From Dryococelus australis (Eukaryota; Arthropoda; Insecta; Phasmatodea; Phasmatidae), in the NCBI GenBank assembly GCA_029891345.1, contig CM057009.1, positions 312,902,184-312,966,183 of the forward strand: a DNA stretch of 64,000 nt. Direction: 5' to 3'. Position 1 is the first letter of the stretch, and each line of letters starts with the position of its first letter. Position numbers and translations under genes: made by a program. Under the pieces are notes generated by a model, which made no database searches, was not told the DNA's origin, and saw only the letters and a list, made by a program, of their open reading frames with translations. Shown here in pieces: positions 10,978 through 22,014 of this stretch.

Positions 10978-13900
10978 GTTAATAATATTACTACATTCTT
11001 TTCTGTCAAAGCGATTTACACAGTCATAATATATTTACACACATTATCCATATTAAAATTCAATATCACAAACACTTGAAACATTTTATTCAAAAGACTG
11101 AACCAGTGTTTAGAACACACACATCCGTTTCACTGAATGCATCTTATTCTACAAATGTAGTCCTATCAAATTTGGTTTAACATATTTAATAAGATGTTAA
11201 TTGTGGTTCTTATACAGTAGCAGTTTGGATGTTTCAGCATACATGTGAAACCTGGAAATATTAGGAAGTCTGGGAAATTGTCATAGAGCACATTTCCATG
11301 CATAATAATAATATATTTTGTGATTATAAGTGATGTCTGCTCATCAAAAAGGCAAGATATGGTAGTTTACAGAGCTAGTACATACAACGAGGCTACTTAT
11401 AAATTAATTGTGGTACCAAGTGGCCTGAATGATAATGTTTAAGTGATTTTTGCAACTTCGTATTTTTTATTAGGATGCCCTTAATTTCTCTGGGAAATGC
11501 AAATTTTTTTAAATTATGCATTAGGTTATTTTATTATTTTTCAGCGGGTTTTAGGGTTTTTGAATTATGTTGTTTTGGTTAGTATTATTTTACATTTTTT
11601 GTTCAGATCGAACCTAGGCATGGTTCAGTTGGTTGTTGTCATTTTGGGGTTAGGGTTGTCCCTCTTTTTATTTGTTTGGACAAGAGTCCTTTTTGGTGTT
11701 CTGGCAATGATTTAATAATTTTATTTTAATTTAGGTTTTTGGTTATAATTTTGGAAAGTCGTTTTGCTTCCGTTTTGATGTTCTTGCACTTAACTACTTT
11801 TGCCCTTAACATAGAAGTCGTGGTTTGTTTGGATTTTAATTTTTAATACCTTTATAAATTCTTTTTATTAATTTTCTATACAGAGGCCTTAATTTTGTTT
11901 ATTGTACGTCATTTACAGTTCTTTTTATTCTTTTTAATTTTTGCGAAGGGTTCAGGTCTTATAATTTTATTTTGTTCAGAATGGTTTTTTATTAATTTTT
12001 TTAAAGAATTTGGGATATAAGATTGTTAGGTTGTTCACATTGTCTTCCCGAGAATACTTGTTAAGTTGCCTGTGGATAGTTCTAGAGTCAGTGTTGGACA
12101 TGTTCGTCATCTTTCAAAGCTGAGTTTGGCTGATGGCCGGGTGACGTGAGCTATGATTCCATCAACACAGCTGCACCAGCTGTGTTGATGGAATCCAGCT
12201 GTGGAGATGTGTAATTTAAAGAGTAGTAAAGATGGTGCAAGGCAGAGTCTACATGCAAAGAGTGCGAGTGTCAGTATGGTGCGAGGAGTACAGGAGTCAG
12301 TATGGCACGAGTAGTCTAATGTCAGCATAAGTCGACGCGTTGCAGGCAGGCTGGAGGAGCCAGATAGGCCGTACACCATGTAGGCCTTTGAAAAGATAAG
12401 TGCTCTTGGTTTCGTAGTTGTAGTTTTTATTGTAGGGACTCTAATAGGCGGCATCAAGTTAAAAGTTTAGAAGTCTCTTGGAAATTCATAACTTCAGTGA
12501 GGAACAACTTTTAGGAAGTTGTTTGTTTGAGTATGGGACGCCTTTAGTAGACACCGACGTAAGGTTAGCTATATTGAGTGCGTAGGTCAGGCCCTTAATT
12601 GTCAATAATGTGAGTATAACTGTTGAGAATTTTTTTTATTTGCGTGTAAACAGACGTCTTCCTCCCGTCGATAAATTTGTACTCCAGTGTCATGAATGTT
12701 CATGGCAAAGCGAGTAAAATGAGTTTACGTTCATTCATGATTTTGTGTTGTGAGATTATTAAGCAGAAGTGCAAAGAATAATTTTTTTTGATTACTTCAT
12801 TGGCGTAAAAGATCACACACATTTAATTGCATGATGTTTTACATTTAGAAGGTTTGTGAAAAAGTAATTATAACCTGAACTAAATTTCATGGGGTTTTTA
12901 TTGTTGTTAAAAGAAACCAATTATTACTAATTATTGTGTATCCCATACAAGTCAAATTCTAGAACGCATTTGTTTATTTATTCAATTCATTTTAAGGTTA
13001 AGAATTTGTAAGAAGGGAGAATTGTTTACTTGTGGGGCCAAAATTTCTAAATGATATCAGTTTGCTTAGAAGTGGAAACCAATTTTGTGTTACATATCCT
13101 CTTTGCTCAAAATGTTAGCCAAAGTTTAAGAAAAAAAGAAGAAGCTATTTTTGTATTTTTATTATTATTATCACTTAAAAAATGATATTCATTCTACCTG
13201 CTTATACTCTATGTTTATAAATGTTGTACTAGTTGGTACCTTTTTTTTTAAATTTATTTAAATTTGACGTTTTTCTGAAAATTTCCTCTTATTTCTAAAC
13301 TATAGATACAGCCCCCCCCCTTTTTTTTTCTCTCTCCAACCCCTTTATGAATCAGGAGCTTTTATTTTGTAATCATAAGTACATTAGTAATGATAAAATT
13401 GTAACAATTACTTTTATTAGTGAAGCTATTTGTGTTAGAGTGATTTTTTATTTATGAAATTATTTATTTTAATTATTTTACGATTTAACTTGTCAATGAC
13501 CTGCTTAAATATTGTGTACTACCTCTTGCATAGATTGCCGTGTGTTACTACTCTACTGGTACGCTGTTTTAGTTTGAAAGTAAAGAGCTTCAAGGTTGCC
13601 CAAACAAATACCTTATGGTGGAATGCCCTATATTTTTGTGAAGATAGGTCAGAGATGTAGGATGGAGATGTTTCGAGTTCTACAGTTTTTTTTATAGGAG
13701 TTTATTTCCCACTAAAGATGAGCTGTTGTTTACTTGTGTTGATATGGAGTTGAGAGAGAGTGTCTCAACATTGAAGAAGTTTGCCCCTTAACATAGGTAT
13801 TATTTGCCCTAAAAATTATTCCAGTGCAAAACTATGTGTAGTTCTATTACAGAAACATTTATTTTTGCTTGTAGAAGAAGTGGGAAGGGGAGCTATGAAA

Positions 13901-14489
13901 AACAAAATGGCAAGCTGGCCTCAGAAAGACTAAGTGATTACAGAGTGAATCAAATTTAACAAGCATAATTACTACACACTGAAATATGTTATGTTAAAAA
14001 ATATTGAGAGCTTGTGGAAAATATAAAAACATGGAAATTCTAGTAATTTCAAGGGGGGATGGCTTTAGAAGCGTATCATGTGTGCTGGTCAACAGATAGC
14101 ATCACAGTTGCCTGTTCTGCTGCTAGATGCCAAAAGTATTATCCCATCCTTTTAAAAGTACATTTTCCATCTCTTATTGGCTCAAAACAAGTTCAGATTT
14201 GCCATACATTGCGTCAAATTAATATATAAATATTTTTAAAATACTCTAAGACAGATTTGTGGCATCTTTATTAATTTTTATGAAGTATACTGACGTTAGC
14301 ACTAAATACAGCATATGGAGAAAAATAAAGCAAAATAATTATATATTGTTTAAGTTGCATTTAGTTTTAAACACCTACACATATTTTAAAACAAAGTTCA
14401 GTTTTTCACGATAATAAAAGCTGTTTTGTAACTACATAAAATAAAATGCATAAACATTTGTCTTAAGAACTCTTTCCTGCCGTATATTT
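10978..14489. other. T-rich intron sequence without recognisable genes
   Basis: The plus strand is notably T-rich from about 11450 to 13800. It has a higher-GC patch at 12030-12760 that includes the perfect hairpin at 12155-12195. The C/T run at 13311-13340 is simple sequence. A 116-codon minus-strand frame over the patch has no recognisable domain. Confidence 0.4.
12155..12195. repeat. Perfect 19-bp inverted repeat with 3-base loop
   Basis: The left arm GATTCCATCAACACAGCTG and right arm CAGCTGTGTTGATGGAATC are exact complements separated by CAC. This is too long and exact to be ordinary noise, yet too short for a typical animal pre-miRNA stem of about 22 bp plus flanks. It sits in a GC-elevated patch of the intron. 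Confidence 0.8.
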
Positions 14490-15640
14490 CTCCATCTTTT
14501 AAGCAAAATGGCTCTTAGTGAGCTTACAGGTTAACCCATGTGTCTCCAGATGTACGAGCACTAGTTGTAATTGCTCACAGTGCTTGGACCAGGACTGAGA
14601 ATAGATAATATTGTCTAGATACGCGAAACAGAATTTTCCTGTATATCCTCTTAAGACTTCCGAGGACATCAGTCTTTGAAAAGTGACCGGGGCGAATTTT
14701 AGCCCAAAAGGCATCACCAAAATTGCAGGGTCTCCCCATCTGCGACTTTGAAAGCAGTATACTTCTTACTATCCAGATGAACAGCAATTTGCCAATATAC
14801 GGATTGGTCCAGAGTACTAAATATTTTAGCATTGCCAATTTCCTGAAGAGTATTGTGTAAATCCAGAGAAGGCGGCACAATAAGATGGGTGGCGTCGTTG
14901 AGATCCTTTACACAGAATCTCTGGCCCCCCACCTTCTTGGGCACCATCAGTACTCGGGCATTGTAACGTGAATTAGAAGGTTCCACCAGTTCCTGTTCTT
15001 TCATATCATTTACTTGACACAACACTTCCCGCTGCCTGTGCAGTGACATTCAATATGGAGGATTGTACATGGGTATATTCGTGTTAGGCCAGATTTCATG
15101 TTGGATATTGCAGGTTTGTCGCATTGGTCCTGAAAAGGTAAAAACTGCGGGATGTTTGTTTAGGATGTCCTGCAATCAAAGCAATTTCTTAGGGTCCAGG
15201 TCATGTCGGGTATCTTCCAGGTTTACACTCGGGGCTAGTATGGTGTCGGGGTTAATTCCCCAGTGGACAATGACTGTTGGATTGCCCGAGATGCACCTGG
15301 CGGTTATGGTGGCAGCGCTGTGGCATTAGTCAGGGAGGGAAGCAGAGCGAGCGTTATATTCCGCACACAACTGACTTCTATCTCAGCTGGATATATACAT
15401 TTATACAATTGAACCTTTCTGCGAATGTATATTTTAACCTCCTCAGGGGAATGCACTTTAGTGTGAAATTCAGTGATGAGCTGAGCCACAACTTCTTCCC
15501 CGGGTAAACTGAGAAGTCAGTTGGTAACTCAGTTGTCCCACTCTCTTGATGAACCAACCATATTTGCACCACTACTCCTTGGCTTTTCCCTGTAATTGGT
15601 GTTGAGCTTTCAACACCCACTGTTTGCGGGGAATGTTAAA
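14490..15640 (-). mobile_element. Ty3/Gypsy retrotransposon fossil (pol: protease-RT region)
   Basis: The minus strand carries recognisable Gypsy reverse-transcriptase blocks: VPKKVGGQRFCVKDLND, the DLHNTLQEIGNAKIFSTLD block (about 14950-14790), MPFGLKFAPVTFQRLM (about 14715) and the FAYLDNIIYS palm box (about 14620). Pol sequence upstream of the RT, probably protease and linker, covers roughly 15060-15640. It is a broken fragment with several disruptions. No LTR, gag, RNase H or integrase is seen next to it. The degree of decay suggests an old insertion. Confidence 0.8.
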
Positions 15641-17254
15641 ATATTTTAATTCCCTCTAGCACTCATGTATGAATGTGACACCGTAACTTTTATTCCACTC
15701 ATATTTATATGTATTGCTACTTACTGTGTATTAGGTTTATTGACATTTATTGGGGCAGGGCTTGGTTATTTTGTAGGGATTGGTGGAAAATCACGTTACA
15801 CGACTGTGTTTCAAACACCCAGGGCAAAGGTACAACGTTGTTATAAATAAACATACGTGGATGTAAATAAATAACTTCGTCATAAAAACAGTTCAGTGTT
15901 AAAACGTATAAATAGTGCTAATAAAATATTTGAAATCACGCACACACAGGGCCAGCGTATCGACCACGATGCACAAAGGCACGCCATTTCACAGATGCAA
16001 TAATTAACGAAACACATGTCACAGTATATTTATTATTGCAGTGGAAACTCAGATTAATCACAACATTGTAACTTGCTTAGGTAGGTTTAAAAAACACGTC
16101 TATAAACGTGATGTGGTAATTTGAAGTATTTTTCGGTGTAAGAATAATCTGCACTTTGTTTGGTAAAACAGCAACACACCATGTCATGGCTGCCACGTCT
16201 ACCAACTTCACTTTGTTGCTGCGCTGCCATCATATCTAAATATATTAAAATAAGTATTCAAACATTAAAATCTCTTTTCAGTTGTACATTACAAATTCAA
16301 AAATCATTATTTTGCTGTAATAAATATGAAATATGCTACATTTGAAAATTTGTACAATTATTCCGCGTACTAACAAAGTGAAACTTCCCGAGTGTGAAAC
16401 AGACAAAGACAGAGAGTGAGAGAGAGAGAGAGACAAAGCTCGCTCAGCAGACAGTTGCTTCAAAATTGCTCTCTTGATAAAACAACACCGTACCATTACG
16501 GCCTACTCACAATATTTTCCGCTGTTATTTTAAACTGTAAAAATGAGATGTTGCCACCGGGGCTACCTAAATATTTAAATATTTCAATAGGCACCGTTTA
16601 ATTTACAAATAGTATATTAAAAAAAGAGGTTAAAATAATATTTTAACTGTGAACTATTTCTTACCGGTCGTTGCCAACACGTCACTGCACTCGCTGTTGT
16701 TAATTCATATTTAAAAAATAAATAAATATTACAAGTTAAAGAAAATGTTCTGGTAAAGTTTCATTTATTCAATAATACAGAACGCTAAAGTTAATCATAG
16801 TGTTATATATTAGCGGAATACAGGTTATTGAAAAAACAGGTTGACATGTTTTGCCTAAGAGTGTTTTTTCAAAGGTTGATTTTCATAAGTGGCTTCCAAT
16901 CGGGAATGAACTATAGTAAGATATTCAAACATGGAACTACTTCCTACAGTTCGCTGCCAACTTAACTTTGCGTACTGCAGTCATTGCTTACATTAAAATA
17001 TATGCAGGTACATGCAATGGTTTCTTTCATCAGTTTCTTTCAAAAGTTATTTTATGAACCACCTTTATACACTTGGGTATAACGATTGAAACTTTTGACT
17101 TGAAAGTGGGGTTTATTTCCAGTAAGAGTAATCATTTTTTTAGTCATTAGTTTTCAAAACTGATCCTTTAGGATTCCTTTAGCAGGCCTGGGACCGCCAT
17201 ATACCACTGTAATTATTGAAACTACAATAATGTTTAAAATAAATTTTTTTAGTA
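15641..17254. other. Intron sequence, nothing recognised
   Basis: AT-rich, with a (GA)n-rich patch at 16406-16436. No gene or element boundary is supported. Confidence 0.4.
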
Positions 17255-17747
17255 CAGGATGTCCAATGAAATACAATTTTGGAATTCCCCGACTTTTCCC
17301 AGTTTTCCAGACAGAATCATATCATTTTCCCTGACCTATTTTCAGGTCCGAAACCTTCCAATTACATTTATTTCCACTCCTGGCCGAACAAATATGCTAT
17401 CAGTAAAGCATAGTTACTGCAACAGACCAGACCAAGCAAGGCCAACATTCTATTCGGCCCATTATATTTCTCACAATAATGGTGTTGACTTTGCCCCATT
17501 ACAAATGCAAAAATACTTTAATATGTACATAGAAGCCCTATGTTACTTTGCAAAAAAATATTATTGCAAGTTCAAAAAATTAAAAATTGAAATTTTAAAT
17601 AGCATGTGCTTGTAATTACATGATGATTTATTCACACAACTAACAATTTTTGCAGAGTAACAAATTATTTACATTTTCCCTGACCCAGGTGAAAATTTCC
17701 CGACATTTCCTTGACTTTTCCTTTTTTCCCTGTGGGTGGACACCCTG
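17255..17747. mobile_element. TA-flanked MITE (493 bp) next to an ataxin-2 exon
   Basis: The termini are CAGGATGTCCA at the left and TGGACACCCTG at the right, imperfect inverted repeats flanked by TA on both sides (17253-17254 and 17748-17749). This is a Tc1/mariner or pogo-like signature. Subterminal blocks are the dispersed motif TTCCCCGACTTTTCCCAG on the left and TTCCCTGACCCAGG plus CCTTGACTTTTCC on the right. There is no coding capacity. The right end is 98 bp from the exon boundary at 17846, so it lies just inside the downstream intron of that exon. Confidence 0.75.
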
Positions 17748-17845
17748 TAATAACGTAACTGCAACAACCACTGTGACACAAAACAAAAATTAACAGATTT
17801 GCAGTATTACTACCTAGTATATAATAAGGTACTATTAACACTTAC

Positions 17846-18053
17846 CTCTTAATGCATCATCAAGGTCAATATTACGGGCTTCTATGCTAATTATATATTC
17901 AGGTTGAAATATCATTTTTTCAATTACTGTGTTCACATTAATTTGGTTAGGATTTCTTTGGTCAACACGATGTGCCATTTCAAGAACAACTTCAAATTTG
18001 CTAGAAAATGTACGGAGCACACCTTCATATAAAGAGCCATTTGCTGTCAAAAC
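17846..18053 (-). CDS. Atx2: Ataxin-2 internal exon (main part of the LSm domain)
   Basis: This 208-bp exon has 69 codons plus one base. It opens with VLTANGSLYEGVLRTF and continues with FEVVLEMAHRVD and a YIISIEARNIDLDDAL end. This is the Sm-like fold of ataxin-2: a Gly-containing strand turn, then a long strand around FEVVLE, then a terminal Ile/Val strand. The acceptor (TTGTTTACAG, AG at 18055-18054) and donor (GTAAGTG, G at 17845) are canonical. It starts in phase 0, matching the end of exon 61785-61891, and ends in phase 1, matching the two-base start of exon 818-945. An open frame that runs on upstream of the acceptor is intron read-through and not coding. A 493-bp MITE ends 98 bp beyond the donor. 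Confidence 0.95.
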
Positions 18054-18055
18054 CT

Positions 18056-19020
18056 GTAAACAATGAGAAAAATTATCAACATCTGTTCTACATAAATTAT
18101 GTTTCTGCTGAAACTTTTTTGCATAACCTTTCTCTGTAATGCATAGGCATAAAAATACTAAACCAAGGAAATAAAATTTCTGTAAACCAAAAGTTAACAT
18201 TAATACATTAGTAATGCACAGCAAAACCTGTACACACAACTGAAAATTTTACTACACATTTATATGAAATTTACAAGGGTAAAATATTGTCGTAACATTA
18301 TAGTTGAAAAAATCTGCATTAACAAATATTGGTTCAAAAGATTAAAAAAAATAATAAGATCCGAGAAAAGAGCTACAAAATCCACTTAAACGTGGACATT
18401 AAACCTTATAGAACTCCAAACGTAAATATTAGAATATGAACATTATGAGAGTAACAACTTCTACCAAACACTCCACGACAGCTACAAACTGTAGATATAT
18501 TCAACTTGATGCAAATTATCACAGAAATATCATCTTGCTATGTTACAAATCATAGATGCTCAAAAGTATTAAGATAAATTAACTTAAATGCAGACAAGAG
18601 AACATAAAATGGGTTTACTAAGACTGAAGCTGTGTAATAATCTCTCCAAATGCACTTCAAACTGCATATTCATAATTTTGCACAAGGAAGCCAAAGTAAG
18701 ACTTTCCTTGGAACAAAACTTTCAGAATCATTACAGAAATGTAATATATGCACAAAGATTGTTGGATGCTAAAAGCAAATAAACTGGTACTGATCAGATA
18801 CTAAAAAATGGGACGCAAATTAGTTACATTCCACGATAATAAGACTAAAATTACCTCATCTTCAAAAATAGAGTATGTTGTGTTGATGTGCAATTATTCA
18901 ATTATTTCATACTTAGCAACTTGGTACTTTCTGCCAAGATGAAATTTTAATCACAAACCCTAGGGAAAAAGAACAATAGCTTACATACACAATCATAGTT
19001 CATTGTAAGTTCATACAGAA
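18056..19020. other. Intron sequence, nothing recognised
   Basis: Ordinary AT-rich sequence immediately upstream of the LSm exon in the gene's direction. It includes the polypyrimidine tract and acceptor at the edge. Confidence 0.4.
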
Positions 19021-19024
19021 ACTA

Positions 19025-19290
19025 GGAAAATTTGTGGTGCTGGCCACCATGTTGTAGGAGTTGAGAGGTTTAGGTCAGTGCTTAAAAGTGATGTCTTGAG
19101 CACAGCAGCCGAATGCAAGCGTAGGGAAACCAGAGATTGTGAGAAAACCTGCGGACCACCAACATCCACCATGTTCCCCACATGCAAGTCAGTGTGACAC
19201 AGCTGGGAATCAAAGCCTGCCTGGAGACGGTAGCAGATGGCAACTCCCAATATGTTGCGACAAGCTCGTCTAAGGAAACTCACTGTGTTC
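19025..19290 (-). repeat. tRNA-derived SINE, diverged copy
   Basis: It has the same order of blocks as the SINE at 1040-1328 in minus orientation: the tRNA-like head near 19290-19200, the CATGTGGGGAACATGG body block near 19170-19185, and GGTTTTCTCACAATCTCTGG followed by GTTTCCCTACG. It is more diverged than the copies at 1.0 and 51.9 kb. Confidence 0.55.
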
Positions 19291-19479
19291 TTCTACGTCA
19301 TCTTGTTTCATCTAGCCTTGCAGCTGTTACTTCATCATTATCCAGTCTTGTGCAAAACTTTTTGTCTGTTTCAGTGCTTGTCTGTGCTGTCTTAATTTGT
19401 AATTTCATTGGTTTTTCCAGTTTTTTTGTTCAATAATTTATTCTGTAATTGTTTTTTTTAATTTTGTTATTAATCTGAC

Positions 19480-19835
19480 AAAATTCCTTGCAGGATTTAT
19501 TATATATTTTATATATATATAAAACTACAGCTACTCTCCGTTCATTTATCAGAGATTGTTTTGTGTCTCAAACTCTGTTTTCTGTGCCGACATAGTTACT
19601 TGAACAAAGGTTTGCAATGGCTTTGCAGTTTTTTTTCCTTTTATTATTATTATTTTATTTTCCTGAAGTTTGAACACTTTCATCGAGTTTGGAGTGTTTC
19701 CCCAAAATATAATTCCATATGCCAGAATAGATTGGACAGTGGAGAATAGAGCTATGACTATATTAAGAGTACACAGTTTACTTATAGAGTGCATTGTAAA
19801 GCACCATGTGGATAGTTTTTGCATAGTCTTCTTAT
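19480..19835 (-). mobile_element. LINE fragment (3' end of the reverse-transcriptase ORF)
   Basis: A minus-strand frame reads VQSILAYGIIFWGNTPNSMK followed by FKLQENKIIIIKG and KPLQTF. This is the C-terminal extension shared by Jockey/CR1-group LINE reverse transcriptases, known as the YGIxFWGNS...KIFxLQKRxIRII block. The same block occurs at 52290-52840. Only the C-terminal portion is present, typical of 5'-truncated LINE insertions. The finer clade cannot be set from this stretch. Confidence 0.7.
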
Positions 19836-19839
19836 GTAA

Positions 19840-21400
19840 ATGCCAGTTTAAGTTTTGGTCTGTATGTAATACTAAATTTTTTTTTATTGATATTGTTTAT
19901 TTGTTTAATAGTCATGGGTATATTGTTTTGTATATTTATACCACTACAGAACGGACTTTGTGCAAATGTAATTGTTCGGTGTGCTATAATAAGTATATTG
20001 TTATGACCTCTGGTATAGTGATCATCAAAACGATACACAACTCAGAATGTTACATACTATTATGAACTTCAAAACAACACTGTCTCAAGAAAGGCTTTAA
20101 ACTAAAGCATCCCCCCCTTTTTTTCTCTTCATTTTAACCGTTAAAATAAAATTAACAGGGCCCCAACAAACTCGCAACTAAAAAAATAAAACGGGCTGGA
20201 ATGACAACCTAGATATATCCTACATTCATTACTGGCCGGAAGTTGGCTAACGTTTACAAATGTAGTTTTCTTTTACTGGCAGAACAGCTGTGGCGGAAGG
20301 ATACATTGTTGCTGCACTACTTTTCTAGAACTGTCAAAATTTAACGTATGACCTTGACAGTCACACAGCTGACTGCCGTGGCATTTCAAAAACGTTTAAC
20401 TATGCCAAGTCTGACATGTAATAACATTCGTACTTCTGTGATATTTTAAGCAGTAGGTTTTTTTTAATAATTTGTAACCAAGTACTTTTAATAAACTTTA
20501 GTAAACTTTAATAGTTATATTACAGAAAGTCAACTTTTAAAAGCAAGAAAAATGTCAATTGTGCATTTTGTGAATGGCGGGAAGACTTGACAAACTCAAA
20601 AATTACATATCTAGCAAAGCTCCCTTAGAAAAACCTACAACTAAGGATCAAACGGACATTATAAGTTTTTTAAAACATAAAATGTGTGATTCAGAAAAAT
20701 CAGCTGCGATGGTGGCGTGCTCACCACCGTAGTACAGTTAAACACTTTTGAGAGCTGCGGTTGTTGCCTTCCTCGATGCACTTGGCATCCCCTCCCTTTC
20801 CTCCTTCCTTTCAAAATGTTCTTTTTACGCCTGGAACACTTTAATGGGCTCACCCGGCTGTCGTTCCATGCTGTGGTATATTAGCTAATATTGTAATATT
20901 CCTATTATATTTACTGGCAAAATTTTTTGCTAGTTCAAGCTTTAAACTTTATGAAGGTGTTGCACTCTTTTTATGGTTGTCATTTTTGCATGGCTATTTA
21001 TTGTGTAGGTAAAGCCACTGGTTGTCAATGAAAAGTATTTATGCGTGCTTCAGCATTTTAGTAAAATTGTGTCAAGATACAAAGGCCTTTAATTCTATTG
21101 TATCAAATATTGAATATTCTCACTAAGGTTTTTCACTGAGTTTTATGAGTAACGATGCATTTAATATTATTACCACAGTCATAACTGAATTGTTATGTGA
21201 ATCAGCTGAAAGCTGTTTTTAGTGGTAAACGCACTATAGATTTTTTATAGCTGTTCTTTGTTAATTGTGGTATGCCCCTTATGTTAAATTTTAATGAAAT
21301 GTTTTGTACATTGTTGAAAAACAATGTTACAGTTTTTAATTGCTCGCTTGATGTATCGAGCTCTAGTGCAAAATACAAGTATTAAATTGGTCTACATTTT
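19840..21400. other. Intron sequence, nothing recognised
   Basis: No gene was identified. A purine/pyrimidine-rich low-complexity patch lies at about 20770-20825. Confidence 0.35.
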
Positions 21401-21411
21401 TCAATTTATTT

Positions 21412-21760
21412 GTGCCACATCAGCACACAGCAGTCAAAGATTGTACTTGTGATAATGTGATTAATATTGCCATGTCTTCTAGCGGTGATGGCAAATCATC
21501 AAAAAGAATAATAGGAATAGGTGAAAGTCAACAAATAAGCCAAGCTCCCCCACTAATGCAATCTCAGGACACAGTAATGGAAGATGAGACTGGCAATCCT
21601 CCTGTAATTAGTTAACACTTAACAAACATACACAATGCAATAGATAACCTAATTAATAATGTTGAACTGTCAAAAACAAACCAACCTGAAGTTACGATGT
21701 TTGGCTTGTATCCTAGCAGAGAAAGTAAAGTGTTACTTGGCTCAACTGGATCAAATATTA
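21412..21760 (+). pseudogene. Coding-like remnant of unknown identity
   Basis: A frame from about 21466 reads SSSGDGKSSKRIIGIGESQQ, then SQDTVMEDETGNPP. After one stop it continues in the same frame with NAIDNLINNVELSKTNQPEV and FGLYPSRESKVLLG to about 21750. The polar composition and its continuation past the stop suggest former coding sequence, but I recognise no domain. It could be part of a transposon ORF. Confidence 0.3.
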
Positions 21761-21794
21761 CACAGGGCCGCCAAGAGGTTCCTCAGGGCCTGGG

Positions 21795-22010
21795 GCAAAC
21801 AAAGTTTGGGCCCCCTCCTCCTCAGGGGGGCTAAGGCGGTGTAGTGGTTAGACTACTCGCGTCACACCAAGGTAAACCAAGATCAATTTCCACTGGAGTC
21901 GCTCCCAGATATTCTCATGTGGGAATTGTGCCATACGATGACGTTGGTCAACGGATTTTCTCGGGGATCTTCACTCATTCACTCCTCTTCAAGCCAGGTA
22001 ATTCAACACT
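21795..22010 (+). repeat. tRNA-derived SINE, plus orientation
   Basis: The head GGCGGTGTAGTGGTTAGACT resembles a tRNA A-box region and AGATCAATTTCC a weak B box. The body signature GTGGGAATTGTGCC, then GATTTTCTCGGGGATC, then CTTCACTCATTCACTCC matches the family at 1.04, 19.0 and 51.9 kb. A GGGCC-rich piece (about 21763-21830) directly precedes the head and may belong to a separate repeat. Confidence 0.65.
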
Positions 22011-22014
22011 TTTC

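Larger units (their letters stand above)
946..17845 (-). other. Atx2: Ataxin-2 intron, 16.9 kb
   Basis: This interval lies between two exons whose phases (1 then 2 bases) complete an Asp codon. Apart from the transposable elements listed separately, it is AT-rich and shows no further exon I can defend. A 37-bp candidate at 8709-8745 was rejected because it would shift the frame. Confidence 0.85.

Noticed and set aside
12107-12457. 116-codon minus-strand open frame
   Set aside because: It covers the perfect hairpin and a GC-elevated patch. There is no domain, signal peptide or splice context.
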